A DNA stretch of 64,000 bases from Streptomyces sp. CC208A (GCF_030010625.1 NZ_JASCXN010000033.1:1-64000); one strand, 5' to 3'. Shown: positions 32,801-41,528, counted from the stretch's first letter. Numbers and translations: made by a program. The notes: generated by a model from the sequence alone, not told the origin.

Positions 32801-32828
32801 AGCCCCTTGCGCTATTGCGCCAGGGGCT
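32801..32828. promoter_or_regulatory. Hairpin in the purA leader
   Basis: AGCCCCTTGCGC (32801-32812) pairs with GCGCCAGGGGCT (32817-32828) with one mismatch and a TATT loop, 80 bp before purA. It may be a leader structure or an attenuator; no known riboswitch is recognised. Confidence 0.45.
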
Positions 32829-32908
32829 TCGTCTATTCCGGGGCACACCGGTGAGGCGGCGTAGGCCCCCTGACCTTGGAATGCCCCGCCCGGAAGGGGT
32901 GTACGCCT

Positions 32909-34192
32909 GTGCCCGCACTTGTGCTGCTCGGTGCTCAGTGGGGTGACGAGGGCAAGGGGAAGGCCACCGACCTCCTCGGTGGATCCGTGGACTACGTGGT
33001 GCGCTACCAGGGCGGCAACAACGCCGGCCACACGGTCGTCGTAGGCGACCAGAAGTACGCGCTCCACCTCCTCCCCTCCGGAATCCTCTCGCCGGGGTGC
33101 ACCCCGGTCATCGGCAACGGCGTCGTCGTCGACCCGGCGGTCCTGCTCTCCGAGCTGAGCGGGCTGAACGACCGCGGCGTCGACACGTCCAAGCTGCTGA
33201 TCAGCGGCAACGCCCACCTGATCACCCCGTACAACGTCACCCTCGACAAGGTGACGGAACGGTTCCTCGGCAAGCGCAAGATCGGCACCACCGGGCGCGG
33301 CATCGGCCCCACCTACGCCGACAAGATCAACCGCGTCGGCATCCGGGTCCAGGACCTGTACGACGAGTCGATCCTCACCCAGAAGGTCGAAGCGGCCCTG
33401 GAGCAGAAGAACCAGCTCCTCGCCAAGGTCTTCAACCGGCGCGCCATCGAGTCCGGCCGGATCGTCGAGGAGATGCTCCAGTACGCGGACCAGATCAAGC
33501 CGTACGTCGCCGACACCACCCTGATCCTCAACAACGCCATCGACGAGGGCAAGGTCGTCCTCTTCGAGGGCGGCCAGGGCACCCTCCTGGACGTGGACCA
33601 CGGCACGTACCCCTTCGTCACCTCCTCGAACCCGACCTCCGGCGGTGCCTGCACCGGCGCGGGCGTCGGCCCGACGAAGATCAGCCGGGTCATCGGCATC
33701 CTGAAGGCGTACACCACCCGCGTCGGTGCCGGCCCGTTCCCGACCGAGCTCTTCGACGAGGACGGCGAGGCGCTGCGCCGCATCGGCGGCGAGCGGGGCG
33801 TCACCACCGGCCGTGACCGCCGCTGCGGCTGGTTCGACGCGGTCATCGCCCGCTACGCCACCCGCGTCAACGGCCTGACCGACTTCTTCCTCACCAAGCT
33901 GGACGTGCTGACCGGCTGGGAGGAGATCCCGGTCTGCGTCGCGTACGAGATCGACGGCAAGCGCGTCGAGGAGCTCCCGTACTCCCAGACCGACTTCCAC
34001 CACGCGAAGCCGATCTACGAGACCCTCCCGGGCTGGTCCGAGGACATCACGAAGGCCAAGACCTTCGCCGACCTCCCGAAGAACGCCCAGAACTACGTGA
34101 AGGCGCTGGAGGACATGTCCGGCGCCCCGATCTCCGCCATCGGCGTCGGCCCCGGCCGCACCGAGACGATCGAGATCAACTCCTTCCTGTAG
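32909..34192 (+). CDS. purA: Adenylosuccinate synthetase
   Basis: GTG 32909 (GAAGGGG about 8 nt upstream) gives 427 residues, the normal length. The GTP loop QWGDEGKGK, the NNAGHTV motif and the catalytic Asp and His are present. KIGTTGRGIGPTYADK binds IMP. It couples IMP and aspartate with GTP to make adenylosuccinate on the way to AMP. Terminated by the hairpin at 34205-34234. Confidence 0.97.
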   Translation: MPALVLLGAQWGDEGKGKATDLLGGSVDYVVRYQGGNNAGHTVVVGDQKYALHLLPSGILSPGCTPVIGNGVVVDPAVLLSELSGLNDRGVDTSKLLISGNAHLITPYNVTLDKVTERFLGKRKIGTTGRGIGPTYADKINRVGIRVQDLYDESILTQKVEAALEQKNQLLAKVFNRRAIESGRIVEEMLQYADQIKPYVADTTLILNNAIDEGKVVLFEGGQGTLLDVDHGTYPFVTSSNPTSGGACTGAGVGPTKISRVIGILKAYTTRVGAGPFPTELFDEDGEALRRIGGERGVTTGRDRRCGWFDAVIARYATRVNGLTDFFLTKLDVLTGWEEIPVCVAYEIDGKRVEELPYSQTDFHHAKPIYETLPGWSEDITKAKTFADLPKNAQNYVKALEDMSGAPISAIGVGPGRTETIEINSFL

Positions 34193-34204
34193 GGCGTACC
34201 GGGG

Positions 34205-34234
34205 CGGCGGTCGGCGTGCGAGCGCCGACCGCCG
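34205..34234. terminator. Hairpin terminator after purA
   Basis: Perfect 12-bp arms (34205-34216 and 34223-34234) with a 6-nt loop start 13 bp after the purA stop. Confidence 0.8.
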
Positions 34235-34334
34235 TCATGTTTCGCCGAGGGCCCCGGCCGACACCATCGCGGAGATCGGAAGGACCCACGCGGACGCGGA
34301 CGCGGAGGCCGGGCTGTGACCGGGCGGCCGCCTC

Positions 34335-34748
34335 CTACCGCCGGGTGTCGTCCGTGAGCATCAGGGTGGGTTGGCCGGTGTGCCGGGCGATCGCCTCGAA
34401 GTCGCGGTCGCAGTGCAGCAGGGTGAGGCCGGACAGTTCGGCCACGGCCGCGACGAGAAGGTCGACCGGTCCGGCGCTGCGGTGTTCACCGTGGTCGACG
34501 AGCTGTTGCTGGACCTGCCGGGCCCGCCGGAAGGTGTCGTCCGGGAACGGCACCCACGCATAGAACCCGGCCAGATGCTGCCGCACCATTTTGTGGTGTG
34601 CGGCTGACCGCGCGGAGCGAAGGACCTCCAGCTCTGTGAGCTCGCACATGCCGACCAGCCCGGAGTCCAGGGCCTCCCCCCACCCCCAGGCGTCTGCGCC
34701 GTGCTGCAGGAAGCGCGCCACCGCCGAGGTGTCGGCCAGGTACTTCAC
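34335..34748 (-). CDS. VapC-type PIN-domain toxin
   Basis: This 137-residue protein has the PIN acidic residues in MKYLADTSAVARFL, LTELEVLRSAR, GPVDLLVAAVA and HCDRDFEAIA, consistent with a Mg-dependent ribonuclease. Its start overlaps the antitoxin stop by 4 bp (ATGA). All four acidic positions appear intact. VapC toxins typically cleave tRNA or rRNA. Confidence 0.9.
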   Translation of the reverse strand: MKYLADTSAVARFLQHGADAWGWGEALDSGLVGMCELTELEVLRSARSAAHHKMVRQHLAGFYAWVPFPDDTFRRARQVQQQLVDHGEHRSAGPVDLLVAAVAELSGLTLLHCDRDFEAIARHTGQPTLMLTDDTRR

Positions 34749-34996
34749 GTGGCTTGCCCCCGGTCGTCGTCGCCGACCGCGCGGCCGGGGCGGTAGGAGG
34801 ACTTGTCCGTCAGGGCGTCGAGGTCCAGGGCTTCGGCGGCGAGACGCTCCGCCGCCATGCGCGCCTCATGACGCTTGACCCTGTCGCTGACCTCGCGAAG
34901 GGCGCGGTTGACGGTGTCCTTCTTCGTCTTGGTGCCGAACGCGTCCTGCGCTATGGCCAGTGCTTCTTCGTCGATCTCGATCAGTGTCTTGCCCAT
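34745..34996 (-). CDS. VapB-type antitoxin
   Basis: This 83-residue protein starts MGKTLIEIDEEALAIAQDAFGTKTKKDTVNRALREV, the VapB ribbon-helix-helix pattern (Mycobacterium-type DUF2191). Its C-terminal part (LDALTDKSSYRPGRAVGDD) would block the PIN site. GAGAGGGG lies 6 nt before the ATG on the minus strand, within the perfect inverted repeat 35003-35048. That repeat is the likely self-binding operator. Confidence 0.9.
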   Translation of the reverse strand: MGKTLIEIDEEALAIAQDAFGTKTKKDTVNRALREVSDRVKRHEARMAAERLAAEALDLDALTDKSSYRPGRAVGDDDRGQAT

Positions 34997-35002
34997 GGGA
35001 CA

Positions 35003-35048
35003 CCCCTCTCCGTATATCCGAAGTGTAACGCGGATATACGGAGAGGGG
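35003..35048. promoter_or_regulatory. Perfect 18-bp inverted repeat: VapBC operator/promoter
   Basis: CCCCTCTCCGTATATCCG (35003-35020) is mirrored exactly at 35031-35048 across a 10-bp spacer. On the minus strand the spacer holds TACACT, a good -10, so the arms flank the promoter core. The arm nearest vapB also contains its ribosome site. It may double as terminator for the kinase gene ending at 35054? That gene runs leftward from 37015, so its stop is next to this repeat. Confidence 0.85.
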
Positions 35049-35053
35049 GCATG

Positions 35054-37015
35054 TCAGTCCGCCCGGCGGTACTCGGCCGGCTCGGTGTCGGTCATCGGGT
35101 AGACCTGGAGGAGCTCCTTGCCCTGGTACGTCGTCAGGACCAGGTAGCTGCCGACGTCCATCAGCTGGCACTCGGAGTCGGCGCCGGGGTCGGCCGTCAG
35201 CGGGCCGATGACGTACGGGGCCGTCGTGCTCGCCAGGATCCCCGTCCAGGTGCAGTTGACCGAGTCCGCCAGGGCCCTGCCCTCGTCGTCGGTGCGCGGG
35301 TAGGCGCTCAGCGAGCGGAAGACGGCGGCGCCGACCGGGCCCTGGGTGATCGTCACCTCGTTGGTGTAGCGGTCCCTCTCCGGCCCCTCGACCAGCGGGT
35401 CCGACTTCCAGCGGCCGAGGTACTTCCCGGGCAGGATCTCCGAGCCGGTGCGGGCCTTGCGGAAGGTGGCCTTCGCGGCGCCGGAGGACCATTCGAGGAC
35501 CTCGGGGGAGCGCAGGGTGAGCGTCTGGTGGGCGGCCGCCAGGCACCGCTGGGCGGGCACGCTGGTGGTCACGTCGGACTCGCCGAGGACGACCTTGTCC
35601 TCGTCGGCGGAGACGAGCCGCGAGCGGCCCATGCACAGCCGGCCGTCGCCGACGTGGGTGTAGACGGCGGTCTTGGTGCCGGGCGCGCCCTGGACGAGTT
35701 CGATCCGGACGGTCTCGCGGGGGTGCTCCTGGGTGCCCTGGAGGACGCCCTCCCAGGCGCCGAGGAAGGCGGCGGGGATCGCCCCGGCGGACGGGGAGGA
35801 GGAGGCGGAGGAGCGGGAGGGCGAGCCGGTGCCCTTGCCCTCGTGGCCGGTGTCGTCGCCCGGGGCGCCGAGGGGCCAGAGGGCGTACCCGATGCCCGCG
35901 GCGGCCGCGACGGCGGCGGTCGTGAGGGCGGCGACAAGGACCCGCCGCCGGGACCGGGGCCGGGGCCCGCCCGCGGTGGGCGGCCCGGCCGTCGGGTCGT
36001 CGGCCGCCGGGCCGCCCGCCGTACGGTCGGAGCCGGAGCCGGAGCCGGAGCCGGTACGGGTGTGCCGGTCGCCGTCCTCCGGTACGGGGAGGCGCCCCGT
36101 ACCGGACCCGTCCGTGCCCTCCGCCCCGCCCTCCGCCTCCAGGAGCCGGGCGGCGTGCCGGCCGAGCCGGGCGAGGACGTCGGCGGGCAGCCACGGGTCG
36201 GCGACCGGCAGCGTCTCCGCGATCTCGGCCGCCGTCGGCCGGGCCGCCGGGTCCTTGGCGAGACAGGCCCGGATCAGGCCGGTCAGGGCGGGCGCCACGT
36301 CCGTCAGGTCCGGCTCGTCGTGGGCGATCCGGAACATGAGGGCGTGCACGCCGCTGTCGGAGGTGCCGAAGGGGGAACGCCCCGTCGCCGCGTACGCGAG
36401 GACGGAGCCCAGGCAGAAGACGTCGGACGCGGGGGTCAGCTTCTCGCCGCGCACCTGCTCGGGCGACATGAAGCCGGGGGAGCCGACGACGGCCCCGGTG
36501 CTGGTGAGGCCGCCGTCGGTGACGGTGTCGACGGCACGGGCGATGCCGAAGTCGATGACCCGGGGGCCGTCGACGGTCAGCAGCACGTTGGAGGGCTTGA
36601 GGTCACGGTGGACGAGCCCGGCCCGGTGGATGTGGTCGAGGGCGCGGCCGAGACCGGCGGCCAGGGCGCGGACGGTGTCGGGCGGCAGCGGTCCGTACTC
36701 GTCGCCGACGACGGTCCGCAGCGACGGTCCTGGTACGTACCCGATGGCCACCCACGGGGAGGCGGCGGCGGTGTCGGAGCCGAGGACGGGCGCGGTCCCG
36801 GTGCCGCCGACCCGTTCCAGCGCCTCGACCTCGCGGGCGAAGCGGCGCCGGAACTCGTCCTGGGCGGCCAGCTCGGCGTGCACCACCTTCACGGCGACGG
36901 TCCGCCCGCCGGCCGAACGCGCGAGGAACACCCGGCCCATGCCGCCGGCCCCGAGCCGGCCGATGAGTCGGAACGGGCCGATGCTGACCGGGTCTTCCGC
37001 GTTCAATGGCTCCAC
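35054..37015 (-). CDS. Eukaryotic-type Ser/Thr protein kinase, membrane-anchored
   Basis: This 653-residue protein has an N-terminal kinase domain (1-275) with GAGGMGRVF, AVKVV (ATP Lys), HRDLKPSNVLL and VIDFGIA, and an activation loop containing GSPGFMSPEQ. A basic/Pro-rich linker leads to a transmembrane segment at about 358-380 and an external C-terminal domain of about 270 residues. That domain has two similar parts (FLGAWEGVLQGTQEHPRETVRIELVQG and YLGRWKSDPLVEGPERDRYTNEVTITQG), suggesting an internal duplication that may sense a ligand. No PASTA repeats are present. Confidence 0.93.
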   Translation of the reverse strand: MEPLNAEDPVSIGPFRLIGRLGAGGMGRVFLARSAGGRTVAVKVVHAELAAQDEFRRRFAREVEALERVGGTGTAPVLGSDTAAASPWVAIGYVPGPSLRTVVGDEYGPLPPDTVRALAAGLGRALDHIHRAGLVHRDLKPSNVLLTVDGPRVIDFGIARAVDTVTDGGLTSTGAVVGSPGFMSPEQVRGEKLTPASDVFCLGSVLAYAATGRSPFGTSDSGVHALMFRIAHDEPDLTDVAPALTGLIRACLAKDPAARPTAAEIAETLPVADPWLPADVLARLGRHAARLLEAEGGAEGTDGSGTGRLPVPEDGDRHTRTGSGSGSGSDRTAGGPAADDPTAGPPTAGGPRPRSRRRVLVAALTTAAVAAAAGIGYALWPLGAPGDDTGHEGKGTGSPSRSSASSSPSAGAIPAAFLGAWEGVLQGTQEHPRETVRIELVQGAPGTKTAVYTHVGDGRLCMGRSRLVSADEDKVVLGESDVTTSVPAQRCLAAAHQTLTLRSPEVLEWSSGAAKATFRKARTGSEILPGKYLGRWKSDPLVEGPERDRYTNEVTITQGPVGAAVFRSLSAYPRTDDEGRALADSVNCTWTGILASTTAPYVIGPLTADPGADSECQLMDVGSYLVLTTYQGKELLQVYPMTDTEPAEYRRAD

Positions 37016-37180
37016 GTCGAAAGAGGATGCCAGACCGGACGGGGACGGAGGGTCACGGTCCGGCGTCAGCCCTCCGGGCTCTTCCCGCCGGGGTCCTCCG
37101 GGTGGCCCGGCAGAGGTTGCCCGGGCCGGAGAGGCGTGGGTGTAATGGCCACGAGGGGGCCCTTCCGGAGGAGGAACCCC

Positions 37181-38116
37181 ATGCGTGTCGTCGAAGTGAG
37201 CGCCTACGGCGGACCCGAAGTCCTCCGATCGGCCCGCCGCCCCGAACCGGACCCCGCCCCCGGCCGTGTCCGGGTGCGGCTCAGGGCCGCCTCGGTCAAC
37301 CAGGCGGACCTCGCGATCCGCTCCGGCCGGTTCGCCGCCGCGCTCGACCCGCTGGCCCCGCCCTTCGTGCTCGGCTACGACTTCGCCGGGACGCTGCTCG
37401 ACCCGGCGCCCGGTCTCCCGGTGGGCACCCGCGTGGCGGGCTTCGTGCCGTGGGTGGCGGAGCGGACCGGTCAGGGGACGTACGCCGAGATGGTCCTGGC
37501 GGACCCGGAGTGGCTGGCCCCGATCCCGGACGAGGTGGACTTCACGGCGGCGGCCTCACTGCCGCTCTCCGCGCTGACCGCCGCGCAGGCCCTGGACCTG
37601 GTGGCGCTGCCGGAGGGCTCGACGCTCCTGGTCACGGGGGCGAGCGGGGTGGTGGGCCGGTTCGCGGTGCAGCTCGCGGCACGGGCGGGCTACCGGGTGA
37701 TCGCCCTCGGCGAGGCCGACGACGCGAGCGAGCTGCGGGTCCTCGGCGCCGAGGGGACGGTGGGGCGCGGGCCGTCGGAGACCGTGAACGCCGCGGTGCG
37801 GGGCTTCGCGCCGGACGGGGTGGACGGCGTCTTCGACGCGGCCCTGATCGCCGAACCGCTCCTTCCTGTGGTCAAGGACGGCGGCGTCTTCGTCTCCGCG
37901 ACGCCCGAGCGGATGCCGTCGGCCGAGCGGGACATCCGGGTGGACGCGGTGGCCGGCCACCCGGACGCGGCCCGTCTGAAGGAGCTCCTGGAACTGGTCG
38001 CCGCGGGCGGCCTCGCGACCCGGGTGGCGGACGTGCTGCCGCTGGAGGAGGCGGCGGAGGCGCACCGGAGGGTGGAGGCGGGCCACCGGCCGGGCCGCCT
38101 GGTCCTGATGATCTGA
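37181..38116 (+). CDS. NADP-dependent medium-chain oxidoreductase (quinone reductase-like)
   Basis: ATG 37181, with GGAGGAGGAA upstream, gives 311 residues. The MDR pattern is clear: ASVNQADLAIRSGRF, FVLGYDFAGTLLD, the nucleotide motif LLVTGASGVVGRFAVQLAARAGYRVIAL, and the end HRRVEAGHRPGRLVLMI. No zinc-ligand cysteines are present, so it belongs to the quinone oxidoreductase type. The open frame further upstream is only antisense of the kinase gene. Confidence 0.92.
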   Translation: MRVVEVSAYGGPEVLRSARRPEPDPAPGRVRVRLRAASVNQADLAIRSGRFAAALDPLAPPFVLGYDFAGTLLDPAPGLPVGTRVAGFVPWVAERTGQGTYAEMVLADPEWLAPIPDEVDFTAAASLPLSALTAAQALDLVALPEGSTLLVTGASGVVGRFAVQLAARAGYRVIALGEADDASELRVLGAEGTVGRGPSETVNAAVRGFAPDGVDGVFDAALIAEPLLPVVKDGGVFVSATPERMPSAERDIRVDAVAGHPDAARLKELLELVAAGGLATRVADVLPLEEAAEAHRRVEAGHRPGRLVLMI

Positions 38117-38188
38117 CCCGCCCCGGCAGCCGGCGCACCGTCGGCTCCACCGATCGCGGCCCGCCCGCCTGGATGCAACCATGCGCGC

Positions 38189-38458
38189 ATGGTTGTCCTG
38201 CGGATTCGTGACGTGCCCGAGGAGATGCGGAACCGGCTGGCGGCCATAGCGGCCGAGCGCGGCCAGTCCCTCCAGGCGTACCTCTACGACGTGCTCGCCG
38301 ACGAGGTACGGCGCCGGGACGACCTGGCCGTCCTCGAAGCGTTCTCCGCCGGACGCCACGGCACCCGCGTCGACACCGCGGACGTCCTCGACGCCCTGCA
38401 CGCCGCCCGCGCCGAGCGGGATCGCGCGCTCGGGGTGCCACCGGAGGACGCCGAGTGA
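38189..38458 (+). CDS. FitA/VapB-like antitoxin, now without a full toxin
   Basis: This 89-residue protein begins MVVLRIRDVPEEMRNRLAAIAAERGQSLQAYLYDVLADEV, a ribbon-helix-helix DNA-binding fold, followed by a charged tail. It matches antitoxins paired with PIN toxins. The stop overlaps a GTG (GTGA), the usual junction with a toxin, but the following frame is only 41 codons long (see 38455-38580). The antitoxin is intact and may persist as a DNA-binding protein. Confidence 0.85.
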   Translation: MVVLRIRDVPEEMRNRLAAIAAERGQSLQAYLYDVLADEVRRRDDLAVLEAFSAGRHGTRVDTADVLDALHAARAERDRALGVPPEDAE

Positions 38459-38580
38459 CCGTCGTCGACGCCTCGGCCCTCGCGTCCGCGGAGGCGTACG
38501 GCTGCGCGCCGGTCACCGCCGACGGCGGTCTCGCGCGCGCCTCCGGCCTCCGCTGCCCGGTCGAGGTGATCGGCGGCTGA
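38455..38580 (+). pseudogene. VapC/FitB PIN toxin with a large internal deletion
   Basis: The GTG coupled to the antitoxin opens a 41-codon frame. It begins VTVVDASALAS, the start of a PIN domain with the first catalytic Asp, and continues AEAYGCAPVTADGGLARASGLRCPVEVIGG, the typical PIN C-terminus with the last Asp. About 90 residues between them, including the central acids, are missing, yet the frame is kept. The deletion joins the two ends near codon 11. Confidence 0.85.
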
Positions 38581-38718
38581 GGCCCCCGAGCGGGTGGCGA
38601 CGGAATCCGCAGCCGACCGCTCCCCGCGCGGCGGCCTGGCAAGGTGTCGTGTCCGGCGCGCTCTCGGTGGACAAGATGGTGATGGCCGCCCCACCTGCGG
38701 TTCCTTACCCTTCGGGAC

Positions 38719-40080
38719 ATGACCCCTCATGTCGTACCCGATCCGCAGGCCGGCGCGGCCGTCAAGGCCGCCGACCGCGCGCACGTCTTCCACTCGTGGT
38801 CCGCCCAGGGCCTGATCGACCCGCTCGCCGTGGCCGGCGCGGAGGGCTCGTACTTCTGGGACTACGACGGCAACCGCTACCTCGACTTCACCAGCGGCCT
38901 CGTCTACACCAACATCGGCTACCAGCACCCCAAGGTGGTCGCCGCCATCCAGGAGCAGGCCGGGAAGCTCGCGACCTTCGCGCCCGCCTTCGCCGTCGAC
39001 GTCCGCTCCGAGGCCGCACGCCTCATCGCCGAGCGCACCCCCGGCGACCTGAACAAGATCTTCTTCACCAACGGCGGCGCAGAGGCCGTCGAGAACGCCG
39101 TCCGGATGGCCCGGCTGCACACCGGCCGCCACAAGGTGCTCTCCGCCTTCCGCTCGTACCACGGCGCCACCTCCACCGCGATCAACCTCACCGGCGACCC
39201 GCGCCGCTGGGCCTCCGACACCGGCTCGGCCGGCGTGGTGCGCTTCTGGGCGCCGTTCCTCTACCGCTCGCCGTTCTACGCGACCACCGAGGAGCAGGAG
39301 TGCGAGCGCGCCCTCGCGCACCTGGAGGACACCATCGCCTTCGAGGGTCCCGGCACCATCGCCGCGATCATCCTGGAGACCGTCCCCGGCACCGCCGGCA
39401 TCATGACCCCGCCGCCCGGCTACCTCGCCGGCGTCCGCGCGATCTGCGACAAGTACGGCATCGTCTTCGTCCTCGACGAGGTCATGGCCGGCTTCGGCCG
39501 CACCGGGAAGTGGTTCGCCGCCGAGCACTTCGACGTCGTCCCCGACCTGATGACCTTCGCCAAGGGCGTCAACTCCGGCTACGTGCCCCTCGGCGGCGTC
39601 GCCATCAGCGAGGAGATCGCCGCCACCTTCGACACCCGCCCCTACCCCGGCGGCCTCACCTACTCCGGCCACCCGCTGGCCTGCGCCGCCGCCGTAGCCA
39701 CCATCCACGTGATGGAGGACGAAAAGGTCGTCGAGAACGCCGCCCGCATCGGCGAGACCGTCCTCGGCCCCGGCCTCCGCGAACTCGCCGAGCGCCACCC
39801 GTCCGTCGGAGAGGTCCGCGGCCTGGGCGTCTTCTGGGCGCTCGACCTGGTCAAGAACAAGGAGACCCGCGAACCGCTCGTCCCCTACAACGCCTCCGGC
39901 GAGGCCAACGCCCCCATGGCCGCCTTCGCCGCCGCCGCGAAGCAGCACGGCCTGTGGCCCTTCGTGAACATGAACCGCACCCACGCGGTCCCCGCCTGCA
40001 ACGTCACCGACGACGAGGTCAAGGAGGGCCTGGCCGCCCTGGACGCGGCCCTGACGGTCGCCGACCGGCACACGGTCTGA
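38719..40080 (+). CDS. Class III PLP-dependent aminotransferase
   Basis: This 453-residue enzyme has the class III pattern: YFWDYDGNRYLDFTSGLVYTNIGYQHPKV, FFTNGGAEAVENAVRMAR, SYHGAT, LDEVMAGFGRTGKWFA and the PLP Lys in TFAKGVNSGYVPLGG. Relatives transfer amino groups from omega-amino compounds such as beta-alanine, GABA or taurine. The local genes give no substrate clue. A 16-bp hairpin follows. Confidence 0.94.
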   Translation: MTPHVVPDPQAGAAVKAADRAHVFHSWSAQGLIDPLAVAGAEGSYFWDYDGNRYLDFTSGLVYTNIGYQHPKVVAAIQEQAGKLATFAPAFAVDVRSEAARLIAERTPGDLNKIFFTNGGAEAVENAVRMARLHTGRHKVLSAFRSYHGATSTAINLTGDPRRWASDTGSAGVVRFWAPFLYRSPFYATTEEQECERALAHLEDTIAFEGPGTIAAIILETVPGTAGIMTPPPGYLAGVRAICDKYGIVFVLDEVMAGFGRTGKWFAAEHFDVVPDLMTFAKGVNSGYVPLGGVAISEEIAATFDTRPYPGGLTYSGHPLACAAAVATIHVMEDEKVVENAARIGETVLGPGLRELAERHPSVGEVRGLGVFWALDLVKNKETREPLVPYNASGEANAPMAAFAAAAKQHGLWPFVNMNRTHAVPACNVTDDEVKEGLAALDAALTVADRHTV

Positions 40081-40090
40081 CGGACGGCCC

Positions 40091-40135
40091 CGCGCCCGGG
40101 ACGGCGGCATTGCCGTCGGCGCCGTCCCGGGCGCG
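40091..40135. terminator. Hairpin terminator after the class III aminotransferase
   Basis: Perfect 16-bp arms (40091-40106 and 40120-40135) with a 13-nt loop begin 10 bp after the stop. The gap on to 40350 holds no other recognisable feature. Confidence 0.8.
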
Positions 40136-40349
40136 CGGGGCATCAGGTCCTGGAGGCCGGTGGCGGTCGAGGGGAACCTGTCACGGGGCCGCCTCGGCGC
40201 CCCGGTAGCGGCCCGCAGACTGCGGGTGACCGACCACGCATCCGACTGGGGCGGTCCCGTGAACGACGGCGCCGCGAGGTCCGTGGGCCGGGGTGGTCGG
40301 CGGCGCGGATCTTCTCGAAGGCGCGCCGGTCTCCTCGCTGGGACGCGGG

Positions 40350-40553
40350 TCAGCCCAGGTGGGAGAGGAAGGCGCGCCATGCCTGGGGGGTGAAGGCGAG
40401 GGCGGGGCCGGCGGGGCGCTTGCTGTCGCGGACGGGGACGAGGTGGGGGAGGTTGGGGGCGACCTCGACGCACTCGTTGTTCCCGCCGCTGTACGTGCTG
40501 GTGCGCCACTTCGCGCCCGTCAGGTCCGGCGTTCCGTGGCGTCCGCTGATCAT
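40350..40553 (-). CDS. DUF397 protein
   Basis: This 67-residue protein has the DUF397 pattern ALTGAKWRTSTYSGG-type (here DLTGAKWRTSTYSGGNNECVEV) and VPVRDSKRPAGPALAFTPQAWRAFL. DUF397 proteins of Streptomyces are small partners of WhiJ/XRE-DUF5753 regulators and some show toxin-antitoxin-like behaviour. Its ATG overlaps the stop of the XRE gene upstream, so they are one translationally coupled unit. Confidence 0.92.
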   Translation of the reverse strand: MISGRHGTPDLTGAKWRTSTYSGGNNECVEVAPNLPHLVPVRDSKRPAGPALAFTPQAWRAFLSHLG

Positions 40554-41434
40554 GGTCTGTGCTCCTTGGCCCTGCGCTGGATGACAGCACGGGATTCCAC
40601 AGGAGAAAGAGCGGATGTGCGCGCGGCATCGAACAGGTCCTGGTAGCGGGAGACCTCGGCCTCCCTCTCCAGCCAGATGGAGCCGGTCGGGTTGTCCGCC
40701 AGCACCACGTCGAGCGCCCCCTCCTCGCGGAACCCCAGCACTACGTACGGCCCGAACATACTCGCATGCGCTCCACGGGAGAACGGCAGCACCTGGATGG
40801 TCACGTTGGGGAGCTCGGTGGCGGCCAGCAGGTGCTCCAGCTGTTCCCGCATGACCTGTCCTCCACCGACTTGCTGGAGCAGCACACCCTCGGAGAGGAC
40901 GGCCCAGAGCTCCAGCGGAGAGTCACCCGTGAGCCGCTCCTGGCGGGCGAGGCGCACGTGGACGAACTTCTCGATCTCGTCGCCCGTCTGCCATTGCTGG
41001 GAGGCCACGGTCACGGCCCGGATGTAGTCCGGCGTCTGGAGGAGACCGGGGATCAGCTGCGCTTGGAAGGTGCGGATGGAGCCCGCCATGGCTTCCAGGG
41101 CGATGTAGTCGCGATAGGTGTCCGCCAGCACGGACCCGTACTGGTTCCACCACCCCTCCCTGCGGCGCCGGTTGGCCTTCCTGGCCAGGGCGCCCAGTCG
41201 CGTCCGTACGTCTTCGTCGGACACCTGGTAGGCGTGCAACATCGCAGTGAGGTCCGGCAGTCGGACAGCCACCCGGCCGTTCTCGATACGACTGATCTTG
41301 CCCTTGGTGCAGTCGAGCGCCTCCGCCGCTTGGGCGGTGGTGAGCCCGGAAGCCTCGCGCAAACGGCGTAGCTCATCGCCGAGTTGGCGGCCAAGGACCG
41401 TTGACGCGTTCGTGGTGGCGCTCTTCGCAAGCAT
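40550..41434 (-). CDS. XRE-family regulator with DUF5753 (WhiJ-like)
   Basis: This 294-residue protein begins with an XRE helix-turn-helix (LRRLREASGLTTAQAAEALDCTKGKISRIENGRVAVRLPDL), followed by the DUF5753 domain (IRTFQAQLIPGLLQTPDYIRAV ... LPFSRGAHASMFGPYVVLGFREEGALDVVLAD). Such proteins control development and antibiotic production in Streptomyces together with DUF397 partners. A perfect 20-bp palindrome (41509-41528) lies 74 bp upstream in the divergent promoter region. Confidence 0.93.
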   Translation of the reverse strand: MLAKSATTNASTVLGRQLGDELRRLREASGLTTAQAAEALDCTKGKISRIENGRVAVRLPDLTAMLHAYQVSDEDVRTRLGALARKANRRRREGWWNQYGSVLADTYRDYIALEAMAGSIRTFQAQLIPGLLQTPDYIRAVTVASQQWQTGDEIEKFVHVRLARQERLTGDSPLELWAVLSEGVLLQQVGGGQVMREQLEHLLAATELPNVTIQVLPFSRGAHASMFGPYVVLGFREEGALDVVLADNPTGSIWLEREAEVSRYQDLFDAARTSALSPVESRAVIQRRAKEHRP

Positions 41435-41508
41435 GGCAACACGTCTAGCAGAGCGAGAGTCTCCAGGGGATCGGTTTAACTCGAAAAGGCGAACTTTGAC
41501 GCCAACTC

Positions 41509-41528
41509 AATCTGCAACGTTGCAGATT
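41509..41528. promoter_or_regulatory. Perfect 20-bp palindrome in the XRE/HATPase divergent region
   Basis: AATCTGCAACGTTGCAGATT reads identically on both strands. It lies 74 bp from the XRE start and 81 bp from the HATPase start in a locally A/T-richer stretch. It is a strong candidate for the binding site of the adjacent XRE protein. Confidence 0.75.

Noticed and set aside
34754..38116. Plus-strand frame of 1120 codons
   Set aside because: Most of it is antisense of the kinase gene. Only 37181-38116, with its own ribosome site, is the real oxidoreductase gene.
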